Assembly (NCBI RefSeq): GCF_013368755.1
Contig: NC_049564.1
Span: 2,736,001-2,800,000, forward strand
From: Talaromyces rugulosus
Taxonomy: Eukaryota > Ascomycota > Eurotiomycetes > Eurotiales > Trichocomaceae
Reading direction: 5' to 3'
Length of the DNA: 64,000 bases
Below the pieces are notes generated by a model. That model saw only the letters and a list, made by a program, of their open reading frames with translations. It did no database searches and was not told where the DNA came from. Shown here piece after piece: positions 21,190 through 31,948 of this stretch. Both the position numbers and the translations under genes were made by a program. The first letter of the stretch is position 1, and the number at the start of each line of letters is the position of its first letter.

Positions 21190-21643
21190 TGTTTAGCGAG
21201 AGCTCGTTTAGAGAGCTCAAGTTGTGCGGCAGCGCGCTCTATGGTTCAGTCATTTGTAGACGCTAGCAGCGAGGGACGAACAGTTGTTTTGTCTTGAGGA
21301 GCGACGCGGCGATCTGGCATCAACGACTACATTTATTCTGCCGGCCAAAACAGACCGCCCTAGGGGCGGTAGCCGTGGGGCCCAATCACGGGGTGGGGAT
21401 TGCGTATTATCGCGGAAGCTCGATCAGCGCCTTCCCCAAAGCAGAATTGCGGGCGAGTTGCGCGCTTGAGATCGAGCACTCTCTCCACAGTCAAGAATCC
21501 ATGCATGTGAGCCGTGACTAGGTTGCATCGCGCCAGCTCACTTCGCATTATTACTATCGAGGACACGCTCTGTACACTGCAAACAAAGTACACACAGAGC
21601 GAACGAGCAGTTCAATTGGTCCTTACGGACTGGGCCTCGCGAG
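21190..21643. promoter_or_regulatory. Shared divergent promoter of alg7 and seh1
   Basis: A 454-base spacer between the start codons of two divergent housekeeping genes, so both core promoters must lie here. GC content is normal and no TATA box is obvious. The nearby pair GCTCGTTTAGAGAGC (hyphenated inverted repeat, about 21201-21216) lies close to the alg7 start. Confidence 0.5.
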
Positions 21644-22896
21644 ATGAGGATTGGCTTTAGCGATTTTGATGCCGGCCACCGCGACTTGGTCACGGTCACC
21701 AAGTTTAATTTCTACGGAAATCGCATTGTCACAGCGTCGTCCGACCACCGTCTAAAGGTTTGGGACCAGAAAGATGGCGAATGGCAGTTAACCGACACCT
21801 GGCGCGCGCATGACGCCGAGATTCGGGATGTGAGTCGAGTCCGCAACGATGGCGAGGGTGAATGCTGAGACTTTAATATGTAGGCCTCTTGGAACGGCCC
21901 TTTTGCTGGGCAGCACATTGGCAGCGTCGGAGAAGATATGCGACTCAAGATTTGGCAAGAAGACGTGACGCAGCCTCCTAACTCCGGGCGGCGATTCAAG
22001 TCAATCTACCGACTGACAGCGCCTCATCGGGTCCCCTTTGTGTCGTTGGATTTCCGCAACGTCGACTTGGAAACATGGCTCGCGCTCATTACGAGAGATG
22101 GCTACCTGATGGTGATGGAGCCGGTCATGCCAGATGGTCTGGGGGAGTGGCAAGCGCTGGACCAGTTTCGGGTCTGCCCGGCACCGCAGCGCGGCGAAGA
22201 AAGCAGCTTCCGAGTTCAGTTCTACCACGATACATTTGACGTGACGCACCCGTTGATGCCAGAGGGTGATCGCAAGGATCTGTCCCTTGTGGTGGCAGCG
22301 ATGAACTCGGTGAAAGTCTATCGCACCGACGCGAGCCGTCGGTTCTACCACGCAATTGAGTTGACTGGGCACGGTGGCCTGGTGCGCGATATCTCATGGG
22401 CCAATGGGTCTATCCGAGGCTGCGATCTGATTGCGACCGGCTGCAAAGACGGATTCGTCCGCATTTTTGAAATCTACACATCGCTGTCCAACTCGGGCTC
22501 GCATGCGAACTATCATCGGCCATCGCAGGTAGCGGTCTCGTCCCCTTCGCAGCGAGCAACGGTGCAGTCGGGCATTGGCACGGCTCTGGCGAACCGGGCT
22601 CCCACGCCCTCGTCACATCGGCCGGCTAACGGAGATAGCCCGTTTAAGCACGAGTATAAGGAGGTAGCTTGCATCGACAGCCGGCACCTGGATGTTTGGC
22701 AGGTGCAGTTTTCGTTTGCCGGTATGTTCTGAGAAGCTTTTCTGCTGTAAACATTCATTCACTGACTGGCTTTCTCTCAGGGGACTGCTTGATCTCGTCC
22801 GGGGACGATGGAGCGGTGCGGTTCTGGAAGAAGGCGATTTCGGGCGAGTGGTTGGAATTTGCCGAGACGGACATGACGGACGAGATTGTAGGCTGA
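21644..22896 (+). CDS. seh1: Nucleoporin / SEA-complex WD40 protein Seh1
   Basis: Three exons, 21644-21829, 21884-22721 and 22781-22896, give 379 residues. Seh1 is a WD40 beta-propeller of the Y-shaped Nup84/107 nuclear pore complex and of the SEA/GATOR2 complex that controls TORC1. The N-terminal blade reads FDAGHRDLVTVTKFNFYG and RIVTASSDHRLKVWDQ. The second is ASWNGPFAGQHIGSVGEDMR, whose ASW codon follows the first intron. The fifth contains GHGGLVRDISWANG and GCKDGFVRIFEIY. A Ser/Pro/His-rich insertion of about 65 residues follows, then the last blade DCLISSGDDGAVRFWK in exon 3. The inserted loop is longer than in yeast, as is usual in filamentous fungi. The stop follows TDEIVG. Confidence 0.93.
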
Positions 22897-25800
22897 TTTT
22901 CCGTGTGGGAAGGGATGGTTTTTGCAAACGTGGAGTTTGGTGATGGATAGATACTAACTATAACAGCAGCATGTTGTTGACAGATGATACCCCCTCGATA
23001 TGGCTCGATTTTTGTGTTGGTAGATTAGGAACGAGTCAATCTTTTTCTTTTCCTTTTTCTTTAGTTATTTACAATAGTAATATAATAGTAACAGGCCTCG
23101 TCCGGACATTGTACGATGAACGCTGCTGTGTAACCGGCGACGCCAGGCAAAGTGGGGACGGGCGATCGATCGACAGAGCGCGTGTCCCAATTCCCAATAG
23201 CTTAATTAATAGGCAGCCCCGTGGTCACAGAACGACAGACTGCGACGGCAACGATTGGCAAGCAGTCTTCTGCTGGGAAGCCTGGGATACATCACTACAT
23301 ATACTAGTACAGTACGATTAAGGTCCCGGCCCGACAAACGGCAGTCCCGCTGGCTCCCGCCCAGGGCTCAGGGTGGCAACCGCGCCTTCCTCCTGTGTGC
23401 ACTCACGACGACACTATTATTTCCTTCCATCTCTGCCCTTGCTCTTGTGTTTGATCCTGCTGCTTATCACCTTCTTCCTTCTCTTCTACCGGTCTGTCTG
23501 TCTGTCTGTGCAGTGCCAGCTCAGATGACAGCAAACGAGGAATGACTCGTCGCCCACACCATTTCCCACTTGCCCCATCGGGCCGTCGCCAGCGTTTTGT
23601 GCGCTTCGTCCTCTCGTCTTCCCTCGCTCTTGACTTTCCCTTCTGCCTGGAGATGCAAGTCCCTTTTCATCATGACTCTCCTGCTTTGTCTCTGACTTGA
23701 TCACTCATTGTCGAGGCTACCAAGAAAGAAAAAAAGAAAGAAAAAAAAAGGACGCTCTCTGTCGATCAGCCAAAGCCCAGCCAGCACACACTGTTACACT
23801 GGGCCAAGACCTGATGTCGTTGCGATATGGACACACGCTCCCGCTCGTTTTGAATCATGAGTCATCTCGAGACTATATTACTCTCGCAGTATTTCGCTAA
23901 AACGGGCATTGGTAAGGAGTCTCTGGCTCTGGCTCCCTGGGCGGTGTCGTGCTGTGCTGCAGCGGCGGCTGCTGAGCCAACCGTTTGTTCCCCTCGCCCG
24001 CCATGCATGATACCTGAACTGAACTCCCTTTCTCCTCCGTCACTCACCACGCTGCTGCATCGCTGGCGAGCGTTTCTCTCCTTCCTTATTCTTATTCTTC
24101 TTTTTTGTCCCTAAAAATTCCCATTTCTACCCTTTTCTCTTTCTGCGCTTCTATCTTTTTTTCTTCTTTCTTTCCATCCACAGACATTTCAAATCTGTCT
24201 GATACAGCCCTGACTCGGAAGCCTACACATGATGACTGTCCAGGCCAGAGGATTCTCGCCGCTTTATTACTATTATTACTATTGACGCCTTTGCTGCGAC
24301 AACTAATGACCCTGCAGATGCTAATGGATTCTAGGACGTGCTTCACCCCTCTTTGAGTCTCTGCCAGCTGCTTCTTCTCTATTCTCTGCTTTACACTTTT
24401 CTTTTCTGCCTTCCTTCTGGCCCATCGTCGCCTTCTTTTTTCTTTTTTCTTTTTACGTCTTTTCTTTTCTTTTCTTCGTCTTCTCTTCTTCTCTATCATT
24501 TTCCCCTATCACTTTGCATTTCCCTCCCCTACCACCGCTCCTCCCACAGTCGGCCAGGGCACGTGCAGCACCTCGCCGGTCAGCGCGCCATGCCGGAAAC
24601 GGCTAGTGCCGCAGGGCCTTGGGCGAAAGCAACAGAGTGGGTCCCTGAGCCGCTGCTGACTGGTGAATCCACGGTGACTGTCGTCCGCGGTCCACTGCGC
24701 TTGGCCTATTCAGGCAGCAGCACAGCCGATCCCAAGGGCCAGCACTGCGAGGATGCGACATCATTGGCCAATTTCCAGCGGGCCCTTCTGCAGCGCCTCT
24801 GACTGGCCAGGAATGCGGGGCCCGCTAACCGCTACTGGTATCCCCCCCCCCTCCCTTCAGCCGGGCCCACGAGCGCTTCGACCAGAACATTTCAAGGCTC
24901 GCGAGAGAAGAAGCCAGTGACTAATCCTGCGATCGCAACTTGGCCGCTCGCTTTGCCTGCGACTCTTGTTTTGCCCTGGTCGGATGCGCCCTCTCAGTCT
25001 GATCTTGTGTTTCTGTTGCATCCCCCCGTTGATCGCCCTCGCCCTCGCCCTCGCCCCCTCCGTCGTGCACTCACAGGCACTCACAGCGGTGCCAGCAGCT
25101 AGCTAATCGAAGCCCGGCCGGCCGCCAACCCCCTCGGGACCGCGCCTTTCCTCTTTCGCTGCCTTCGCCTGGGTCCTGCGCGACCTTCAGGCCAGTCCCG
25201 ACGCTCTCGCTGTCTTCCTCTTCGCTCTCCTCCCTCTTCTTCTTCTCTTCCTTGCCCATCCTCCCTACCAACCCAAATTCCCCTCCCGCCTCGTTTTTTC
25301 TCCTTCACGCTCCCGATCTAGGCCTTTTGGACACTTCTCTTCTTTTTTTTCTTCTTCGTCCTTGCCACCTTCCTCGCTGGACGTCCCCCTTTTGCGTCCG
25401 CCACGCCTACTTTTTCAACCATCCGGAAATCGCCATAGACTCGAGTCTTTTTTCACCATTTTTCACCTCTGTTCGCCTCACGCGCCTCAAGCCATCCAGC
25501 GACTGCCGTATTCTCCCGCTATTCGAACGCGATTCCATTCTTGCCGACCGTTGCGACCGTCGAATTCGTTGACGATACCATCACCACCCTCGGATCTCGA
25601 TCGACACACACCATCGCGACCCGTCCAACTCGTGTTTCGCTTGCACTCCGCTTACACTTCCCATCCCTCGACGCTCTTCCCTCGTGAGATAACGACTCAT
25701 TCCATCGCTTCCGCCTCTTGCCGTGTCGAGTCAGGAGCGAAAAAAAAAAGAAGAAAAAAAACTCGTCCTCTTGAGGCGCCTTCGCTCCTCGTGACCTCGC

Positions 25801-25966
25801 CCTGGATCCCAGCATCGACGTGGCTATTGAAAAACATCGCTTGTCGTGCGTCTCCATCGACTCCCCACAACTGCTGATATGCGCGTTGGGGAAGCCAGCC
25901 ATCAAACTGGGTGCTGAGGAACGTTTGTCACTACCTGTTGAGGGAAAGGGGGCTATCTGTCAGATT
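22897..25966. other. 3-kb intergenic region: SEH1 3' flank and long SET3 leader
   Basis: No supportable gene in 3 kb. From about 23350 to 25960 the plus strand is strongly pyrimidine-rich, with many TTTC/CTTC runs, (TCTG) repeats near 23492-23509 and a CGCCCT run near 25034-25056. This is typical of a long fungal promoter and 5' leader for the downstream gene. Apparent open frames here either start with non-ATG codons or are low-complexity. Leader introns and short upstream ORFs are possible but cannot be settled without transcripts. Confidence 0.55.
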
Positions 25967-28717
25967 ATGACAGATACCTCCTTGCTCGCAACAACGCCTT
26001 CGACCGGAGACCCGTTCCCGGTCGCCGCCCCTCCGCTCTCCCCGGTGCCCAACAGTGCCGTTTCGGATCCCGTCCCGGCCGATGAAGAAGAAGAGCCCTA
26101 CACCATCAAATGCATCTGTGCCTTTGAGGATGATGACGGGAACACTGTCTTCTGCGAAAAGTGCGAGACATGGCAGCACATTGAGTGCTACTACCATGGA
26201 AAACAGGTGCCAGACGTGCATTTCTGCATCGACTGCTCCCCTTCACCTCGCTACATGGACGGAAAACGCGCCACAGAACGACAACGGCGATTACGAGAGC
26301 AGGGCGACGGCGGCGACCGAAAGGTCAAGCGACCTGCGGCCAAGGCTCAAAAGAAGAAACTCGTCAAAGAGCACGACCAGGTCAATGGCCACGTTCGAAG
26401 TGATTCCAGTTCTCGGGACCAACCCAACCTTGCAAAGCGCGCCAAGTCTAGCCACAAGCCATCCGCGTCGATGACTTCCTTCTCGAATCCGCCCAAATTG
26501 ACTGTAGAACCACGGAAGCGGTCCGGTTCAGCCGTCACGGCGATGAGCCCGACCAAGTCGTCCGGTCCGCTCATTCCTCTCTACTCAACCGAATTCCTCC
26601 ATCTATACGACAATGACCAAGGCCATGTAAACATGGACAGCAATCTAGTCGTCAGCCTGCAGCTGTTATCCGACATGGGCTCGTGGCTCAAGGATCCCTC
26701 TTCTCTCCCTCGCGCAGCTGCTGGGCGCTCCTCACAAGATACTTTTACTTACGCCGACGCTCTAGATTCCTCGCAGTGGCCCGACCTCTCTATTAAAACC
26801 ATGTTTGACGACGATCTCGAGGTTGACGGTATTCGGCCAAAGTGGAAAGGCGTCAAAACTGGAGGCACTGTTCACAAGGATCAAATTGTTGGCGAAATCA
26901 AGGGCAAGGTTGGGCAGTTGCGCGACTATTGTCTTGATCCAAGTAATCAGTGGCCAGAGCTCAGACATCCCCAACCTTTTGTGTTCTTCCACCCCCAGCT
27001 TCCTATTTATATCGACACTCGCGAGGAAGGCTCCATCCTTCGATACGTTCGCCGTTCGTGTCGCCCCAACGTGACGATGAAAACAATGATTACCAACGAG
27101 ATCGAATATCATTTCTGTTTTGTTGCTAACCAGGAAATTGCTGCTGGTTCTGAAATCACCGCCATGTGGTATCTAGATCCGCAACTGTTTGGCTCGAACA
27201 ATCTGGGTAAACAGGAATCAGGGGATAACGATCAAGAAGAGGCTAGAGCTATCGCTATGAGCAACGTGCTTGCTCATTTTGGTGGCTGTTCTTGCAATCA
27301 GTCACAGCCGTGCCTCTTGGCCGCTGTAGATCGCCGTCGCCACCCGAGCTCCAAACAAGTGAATGGCAAGCGCAAAAAGACGAAACCCGCCAAGTCAACA
27401 GTATCACCCAGTGCTGCTCGGTCCAACACCAGTCGGGCAGGTAGTGAGGCTGCCATTGATGATGAAACTGGCGACAACCGCTCGACATCGGGCTCTGCCC
27501 GCGGTCAAGCTCACAGTCGAGATCTGACTCCCACATATCCGCCACCAGAGTGGGCGTTGGCTGATTCGGAATTATCTGCACGTGACAGGCGCAAGCTTGC
27601 TGCGGTTGAGAAGAAGTTCGAACAGCTGGAGCATGAGCCACGGAAGAAGAAGCGAGGCAGTGCAACCTCGGGCCATTCTGGCCAGCCGACGCCGATGCCT
27701 ACAAACTCAGTATGTTTTTATCTTGCTGTTGTTATCGCTCTTGCTAATATTCTTGAACAGAAGCATCCAGGGCAACCCAAATCCAAGTTGGAGCGGCGAT
27801 CGAATTCACCGCCATATCGTCACAAGTCCACATCGTCAGCTTCAGGCTCCAAGCAATTTTCCGTGCGCTCGCGTTCGTCTTACGTGGATGGATCTCAGCA
27901 AACCCACACAAAGGTCGATTTCTCCCCCCTTGGCCGACGACTGTTGAAACGATGCCATGAGGATAGTGTTAAATTTCAGTGGTCACCCAAGCCGCCAAGT
28001 ACCACAGCGGATGTTGCAGTTTCTCCTACTGTTACAGAGACAAACAACGTGCATTCTGGTGCCGCGCATTCACCGAAAGATACCGAAGATGTTGAAATGA
28101 CTGATGCCGGAAGTGATGTGACGCCACCCAAACCTCGACCCTCGGAACGACTCTCTTCTCCTGATGTGATGAGCAAGCCACCTCTACCTTCTCTTCTACC
28201 TTCTATGGCTGCCCACAACACCCCTATCCTCAAAAAGCGAATAGGTGATCTTCACGTTCAACTTCCTACCAATAATTTCGCTCTACCGGCAACAAACCCT
28301 CCTCCTCCATCTGCCACTACTCACGCTTCCGTCCAATCGCCGTCGGACTCGCATACGCAACCACCTCAAACACCAGGCGGCAGTCTCACAGCTCCTAGTC
28401 CAGTAAAGAAAAAGATGAGTCTGGGCGACTACCTAGGCCGTCGAGGAACCATGACGACGCCTACAACTGAGAAGCCGCCACAACCTTCAGTCAACAACAG
28501 CACTCTCGCTCCTCCAGGCAAGCCCGCCCCTCACTTGCAGTCCACCACGCCGCCATTGTCAACAGATGGAGAACCACTGCATCTGCCCAACAATAACGAA
28601 GTGCGGAACGAGACCGACGTTACGATGAAAGATGTTTCCAAACCCCCAATCTCTCCTCCTTATGCTCCTCCTCCTTCGCTCGGAATGCCGGACGACAAAG
28701 TCTCACCGACAACATGA
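25967..28717 (+). CDS. set3: SET3-like PHD-finger and SET-domain chromatin regulator
   Basis: Two exons, 25967-27709 and 27761-28717, give 899 residues. The start is the ATG of MTDTSLLATTPS; the frame upstream lacks ATG. A PHD finger at about residues 45-90 has its Cys/His ligands in IKCICAFEDDDGNTVFCEKC and WQHIECYY..HFCIDC. A basic linker follows. The SET domain is at about residues 285-405, with YIDTREEGSILRYVRRSCRPN and a final AGSEITAMWYLD. The usual NHSC and catalytic Tyr motifs are altered, as in Set3/MLL5-type proteins, which act as scaffolds for Hos2-type deacetylase complexes rather than as methyltransferases. The C-terminal half is disordered, Pro/Ser-rich, with coiled KKFEQLEHEPRKKKRG. 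The 51-nt intron has GTATGT, a TGCTAATA branch site and ACAG, but it contains no stop and keeps frame. Confidence 0.88.
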   Translation: MTDTSLLATTPSTGDPFPVAAPPLSPVPNSAVSDPVPADEEEEPYTIKCICAFEDDDGNTVFCEKCETWQHIECYYHGKQVPDVHFCIDCSPSPRYMDGKRATERQRRLREQGDGGDRKVKRPAAKAQKKKLVKEHDQVNGHVRSDSSSRDQPNLAKRAKSSHKPSASMTSFSNPPKLTVEPRKRSGSAVTAMSPTKSSGPLIPLYSTEFLHLYDNDQGHVNMDSNLVVSLQLLSDMGSWLKDPSSLPRAAAGRSSQDTFTYADALDSSQWPDLSIKTMFDDDLEVDGIRPKWKGVKTGGTVHKDQIVGEIKGKVGQLRDYCLDPSNQWPELRHPQPFVFFHPQLPIYIDTREEGSILRYVRRSCRPNVTMKTMITNEIEYHFCFVANQEIAAGSEITAMWYLDPQLFGSNNLGKQESGDNDQEEARAIAMSNVLAHFGGCSCNQSQPCLLAAVDRRRHPSSKQVNGKRKKTKPAKSTVSPSAARSNTSRAGSEAAIDDETGDNRSTSGSARGQAHSRDLTPTYPPPEWALADSELSARDRRKLAAVEKKFEQLEHEPRKKKRGSATSGHSGQPTPMPTNSVCFYLAVVIALANILEQKHPGQPKSKLERRSNSPPYRHKSTSSASGSKQFSVRSRSSYVDGSQQTHTKVDFSPLGRRLLKRCHEDSVKFQWSPKPPSTTADVAVSPTVTETNNVHSGAAHSPKDTEDVEMTDAGSDVTPPKPRPSERLSSPDVMSKPPLPSLLPSMAAHNTPILKKRIGDLHVQLPTNNFALPATNPPPPSATTHASVQSPSDSHTQPPQTPGGSLTAPSPVKKKMSLGDYLGRRGTMTTPTTEKPPQPSVNNSTLAPPGKPAPHLQSTTPPLSTDGEPLHLPNNNEVRNETDVTMKDVSKPPISPPYAPPPSLGMPDDKVSPTT

Positions 28718-29568
28718 TACCCTAGATTATTTTTTATTTTTATTTTTTCGTTTAATGTTTGACAAAAGATGTTTCTAATGAATGAGATATTGGTACTTTT
28801 ATTATCTTTATCACGGAGTTTTTTATTTCTTTTAAAACCAGACAATCAGTCTGTGAAAGGGGTTTTGTTGTCATGTGCTTCGGCCGGCCGGCGTTTCTCT
28901 GGCGTGAGGATTTTTTTTCTTCTTTTTAATCATGATGATTCGGAAACAAAACATCGGGAAACTTTGGGCAGGGAACAATATCACGGTAGATTTATCGAAC
29001 TTTTTTCTTTTCACTTTCGCTTCTTTTTTTTTTTTTTTTCCTTCTGTTGCTTCTGTGACTGATTGATTTGAGAAAAACCAAACGATAACAGTTATCAAGC
29101 TTGTTTAACTTATTTTACTACCTCTTTTTTTTTAAGCCTTTGTTTTTTTTTCTTTTTGCCTTTTATTAATTCAGTGTAAATATACTTTTTTTTATTCAAT
29201 CTCTTCTTTTAACTATTTTATTCTATTCATTCTATCATCGATTGATGTTCTTCCGTGAGACGATTCCAGTGTAGAACTGTGCCCTAACACAAGTCATTAT
29301 AATTGATATCAAGTCTTCATTGTATCCATCTGATGATATTTCTCTTGCCCGGACACACATTGGAAAGTATTATTTATGTATAATAAGAAACGAAAAATGA
29401 CAAATACCGCTCGAAAATGACATGAGATATGAAAAGAAAAAGAGTAACCAACCAACCAGTTCAGTCCACACTCCAGTACCAATAATTCTTGAATGATAAT
29501 AAACAAAAAAAGAAATATAAAAATAGTACACAGATATAATAAGAAGAAGAAGAAGAAGAAGAATAAGG
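28718..29568. other. Convergent 3' flanks of set3 and cdc73
   Basis: About 850 bases between two convergent genes. The set3 side is very T-rich, with several runs of 8-16 T, as in fungal 3'-UTR and poly(A) regions. An (AAG) microsatellite lies at 29541-29563, next to the cdc73 stop. No gene was seen. Confidence 0.6.
29541..29563. repeat. (AAG)n microsatellite
   Basis: A perfect trinucleotide run of about seven and a half units, just downstream of the cdc73 stop codon, so in its 3'-UTR. Confidence 0.9.
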
Positions 29569-31127
29569 CTACTTATTCAACAACCCTTTTGCTTTCATAT
29601 TCTGCTCCACCACATCCCATATATGCTCAACAATCTCCCTGTCAAGCCACCGACCAGCCCCGTCTACACCCTTTTTCTCATCCCAGCGCGACAATGAAAA
29701 AGTGCTGACGCCGCGGCCCCAGTCTCTGATTTGGGCGGGGACATGGTCGCCCGTCATGTTCACGTGGATGCCCGCTGCATGCCGGAAAAGTTCGGGCGGG
29801 TTGGTCCATTTGTAGGATTTGAATTGCCATGCTTGGCCAGTTGTGAACACGGCGACGAGGCGTTGCCAGTAGTCCGGTTTGAAGTTGGCCGTGCTGTCGG
29901 CGAGGATGAAGCGGGTGGGTCTGCGGGATGTGTTGTTGGTGCTACCACCACCACCAGAAGTACTGCTGCCGCCCTTTCCAGGACCGCCAGTGGTAGAGTC
30001 GCCGTTTAGCCGGAGTTGACGAGTGATGAATTGAATATTAGACGTCGTGTGAGATGCAAGAGTCGGGTGGTCCGGCGGCACAAAGACACCGTCTTGCAGG
30101 AAAGATTTGATATTCGAAAGCCGGATCGGCGAAGAGGCAGAAGGAGAAAGAAGGATGATAGGGTCGAGACGGCGTGAAGAGGAGGAAGAAGACGAAGAAG
30201 TTGACGATGAAACAGCCATGCTGCCAGGCTTTTTGGGCAGCGCGAGCCCCGCGGATGGCGCTGGGAGGATTCCGCCTTTGCCAGATATTGCTGGTTTGGT
30301 CGCGCCGGGTCGAGCATTGCGGTTGTTTCGGCCGAGGAAGATTTCTGCGGTTTTGCGGACGTGTGAGAATTCCTTTGGAAATTTATTAGCTTCGATAAAA
30401 AAATAAAATAAACAATGTGTTAGTTCGAGCATACCGTCGGTTTGATGCCGCGTAGCACAGTATTCCGATCACCCAGTTTCCGCTCCCCGTTATAAATCTC
30501 CTGCAGTCGAGGATCAATCACCTTGGCTGGCCGCGCTCCAGGAACAGCGGCGGCGGTAGCAGCAGTAGTAGGCGCCGTCGGTACTGGCACAGCAGCCTCT
30601 TCCAACACTGTTGCCGTTGTAGGAGCTGCCGATGCTGCTGCTGCCACGGCCGCCGCCTCAGCTGCTGCCGCAGCGCCTTCCAGCGGCTTAATGTATTCAC
30701 TGTCGTCCGAGGCACCCTCGAGCCAAGTAATCAAATCCAAGCGTTCCACAAAGACCAAGTTCAGAATCTGCTCTTGCGTTTCGCCACCATTTTGCTTGTT
30801 GTTCAGAGCGTCATTGACTTGCTGCGCCGAGGCAATGTACTCTGGAATCGCAACGTCCTTTTTCTGCCACGCGAAAAAGATGCTGCGCAGGTCGACGGGG
30901 GTGTCGTTGCTAGCCGCAGAGACAAAACGCGTCGCCGTGTTGAGAGGGATTGTGTGCGGTGGGTTTGATGATGGGAAAAACAGGTGGCTGGCCTCCGCGA
31001 GGTCGTCGGTTACACTCTCAGCAGCTGTCGAAATGTCCGCCGAGGTCGTTGGAGATGGCAGGGCTTGCGCGGCGATGGCCCGGCGCAGCGAGAGTAAAGG
31101 GTCTGAAGGAATTGAGTCGGTCGCCAT
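29569..31127 (-). CDS. cdc73: Paf1-complex subunit Cdc73 (parafibromin homolog)
   Basis: Two exons, 31127-30435 and 30372-29569, give 498 residues. Cdc73 works in the Paf1 complex, which travels with RNA polymerase II and promotes elongation and histone modification. The N-terminal part reads DPLLSLRRAIAAQALP and DLRSIFFAWQKKDVAIPEYIA and contains EQILNLVFVERLDLITWLEG. A long Ala-rich stretch with Pro/Thr follows, then RPAKVIDPRLQEIYNGERKL. After the intron come EFSHVRKTAEIFLG and a Ser run. The C-terminal Ras-like domain contains DPIILLSPSASSPIRLSNIK, FLQDGVFVPPD, RFILADSTANFKPDYWQRLV and GQAWQFKSYKW, and the protein ends near WDVVEQNMKAKGLLNK. The open frame extends upstream, but the ATG of MATDSIPSDPLL is the first methionine before the conserved region in a good context. 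The Ala and Ser tracts are purely low-complexity. Confidence 0.93.
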
Positions 31128-31948
31128 CGTGAATGGGGCAAGATTTCCCCTTCCTGGGGGCTTTGGTGGGTAGGGAGGGGTGGTTGAGGTTCTTGTCGAG
31201 ACTCGCAAACGCCTTTGTCTTGATAAGTTGATGCTGGCGGAGAGCAACGGTGTGGGTCCGTCACGTGATTCCCTATATAATAAATGAGTATGACATATCA
31301 AAAAAAGTCACGATTAACACTCCATCAAATGCAACTAGGTATCAAGTCTTAAAGTTTGTATATATAATCTCCTACTATATACATAATCTACTATGTACAA
31401 GTGGTGCAGACCTCACAGAGTATAATCGCTTCACTGCGTTCCGCGATAAGGAAACAAATTGTCAAAAGAATGATGCCCAGCCTCCCATGACACGCTGAAT
31501 GCACAAGGAAACGGCAAAGAGGTATGGTATGTATCAGCTTCAAAAAAAAAAAAATTGCTGAGAAATGAGAAAATGCAATTATAAAGAAGGGCGAAAAAAA
31601 TAATAAGTTTCCGAAAAACAATGACCCCAAAAGTTGGAATAACAACGCCTGCTCAATGCTTCAGAGATTGCTCTCTTATGCTGTAATTCCCAGATATGGC
31701 GGTGGAAAAAAAAAGTTGAAGAGAAAAAGAAAAGAAAATGTAGATCCGTCGCAAATAAGTGGCAAGAAATATAAAAAGTCAGGAGCCCTTCCATGTCTAT
31801 CGTGCGACCCGTAGAATGTAAGGAAAATCGTAAGTTTTTGGCCGGTCATTCTTCAGTCGAAAAAAAGTTCTAGAAGCAGATGTTTCATGTCGACAAGAAT
31901 AACAAGAAAGAAAGAGAAAAAGCGCTGCATTAAAAAAAAAAAATACTC
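31128..31948. other. Intergenic: cdc73 promoter and flbA 3' flank
   Basis: About 820 bases between two genes on the minus strand. It is AT-rich with short A/T homopolymers. Open frames at 31391-31794 are hydrophobic and low-complexity and match nothing I know. No RNA gene was seen. Confidence 0.55.

Noticed and set aside
24092..24802. Hydrophobic or charged open frames on both strands in the set3 leader
   Set aside because: Low-complexity products of C/T-rich DNA, without recognisable domains.
25820..25966. N-terminal extension of SET3 (MAIEKHRLSC)
   Set aside because: It begins with GTG and has no ATG before 25967; the segment reads as leader.
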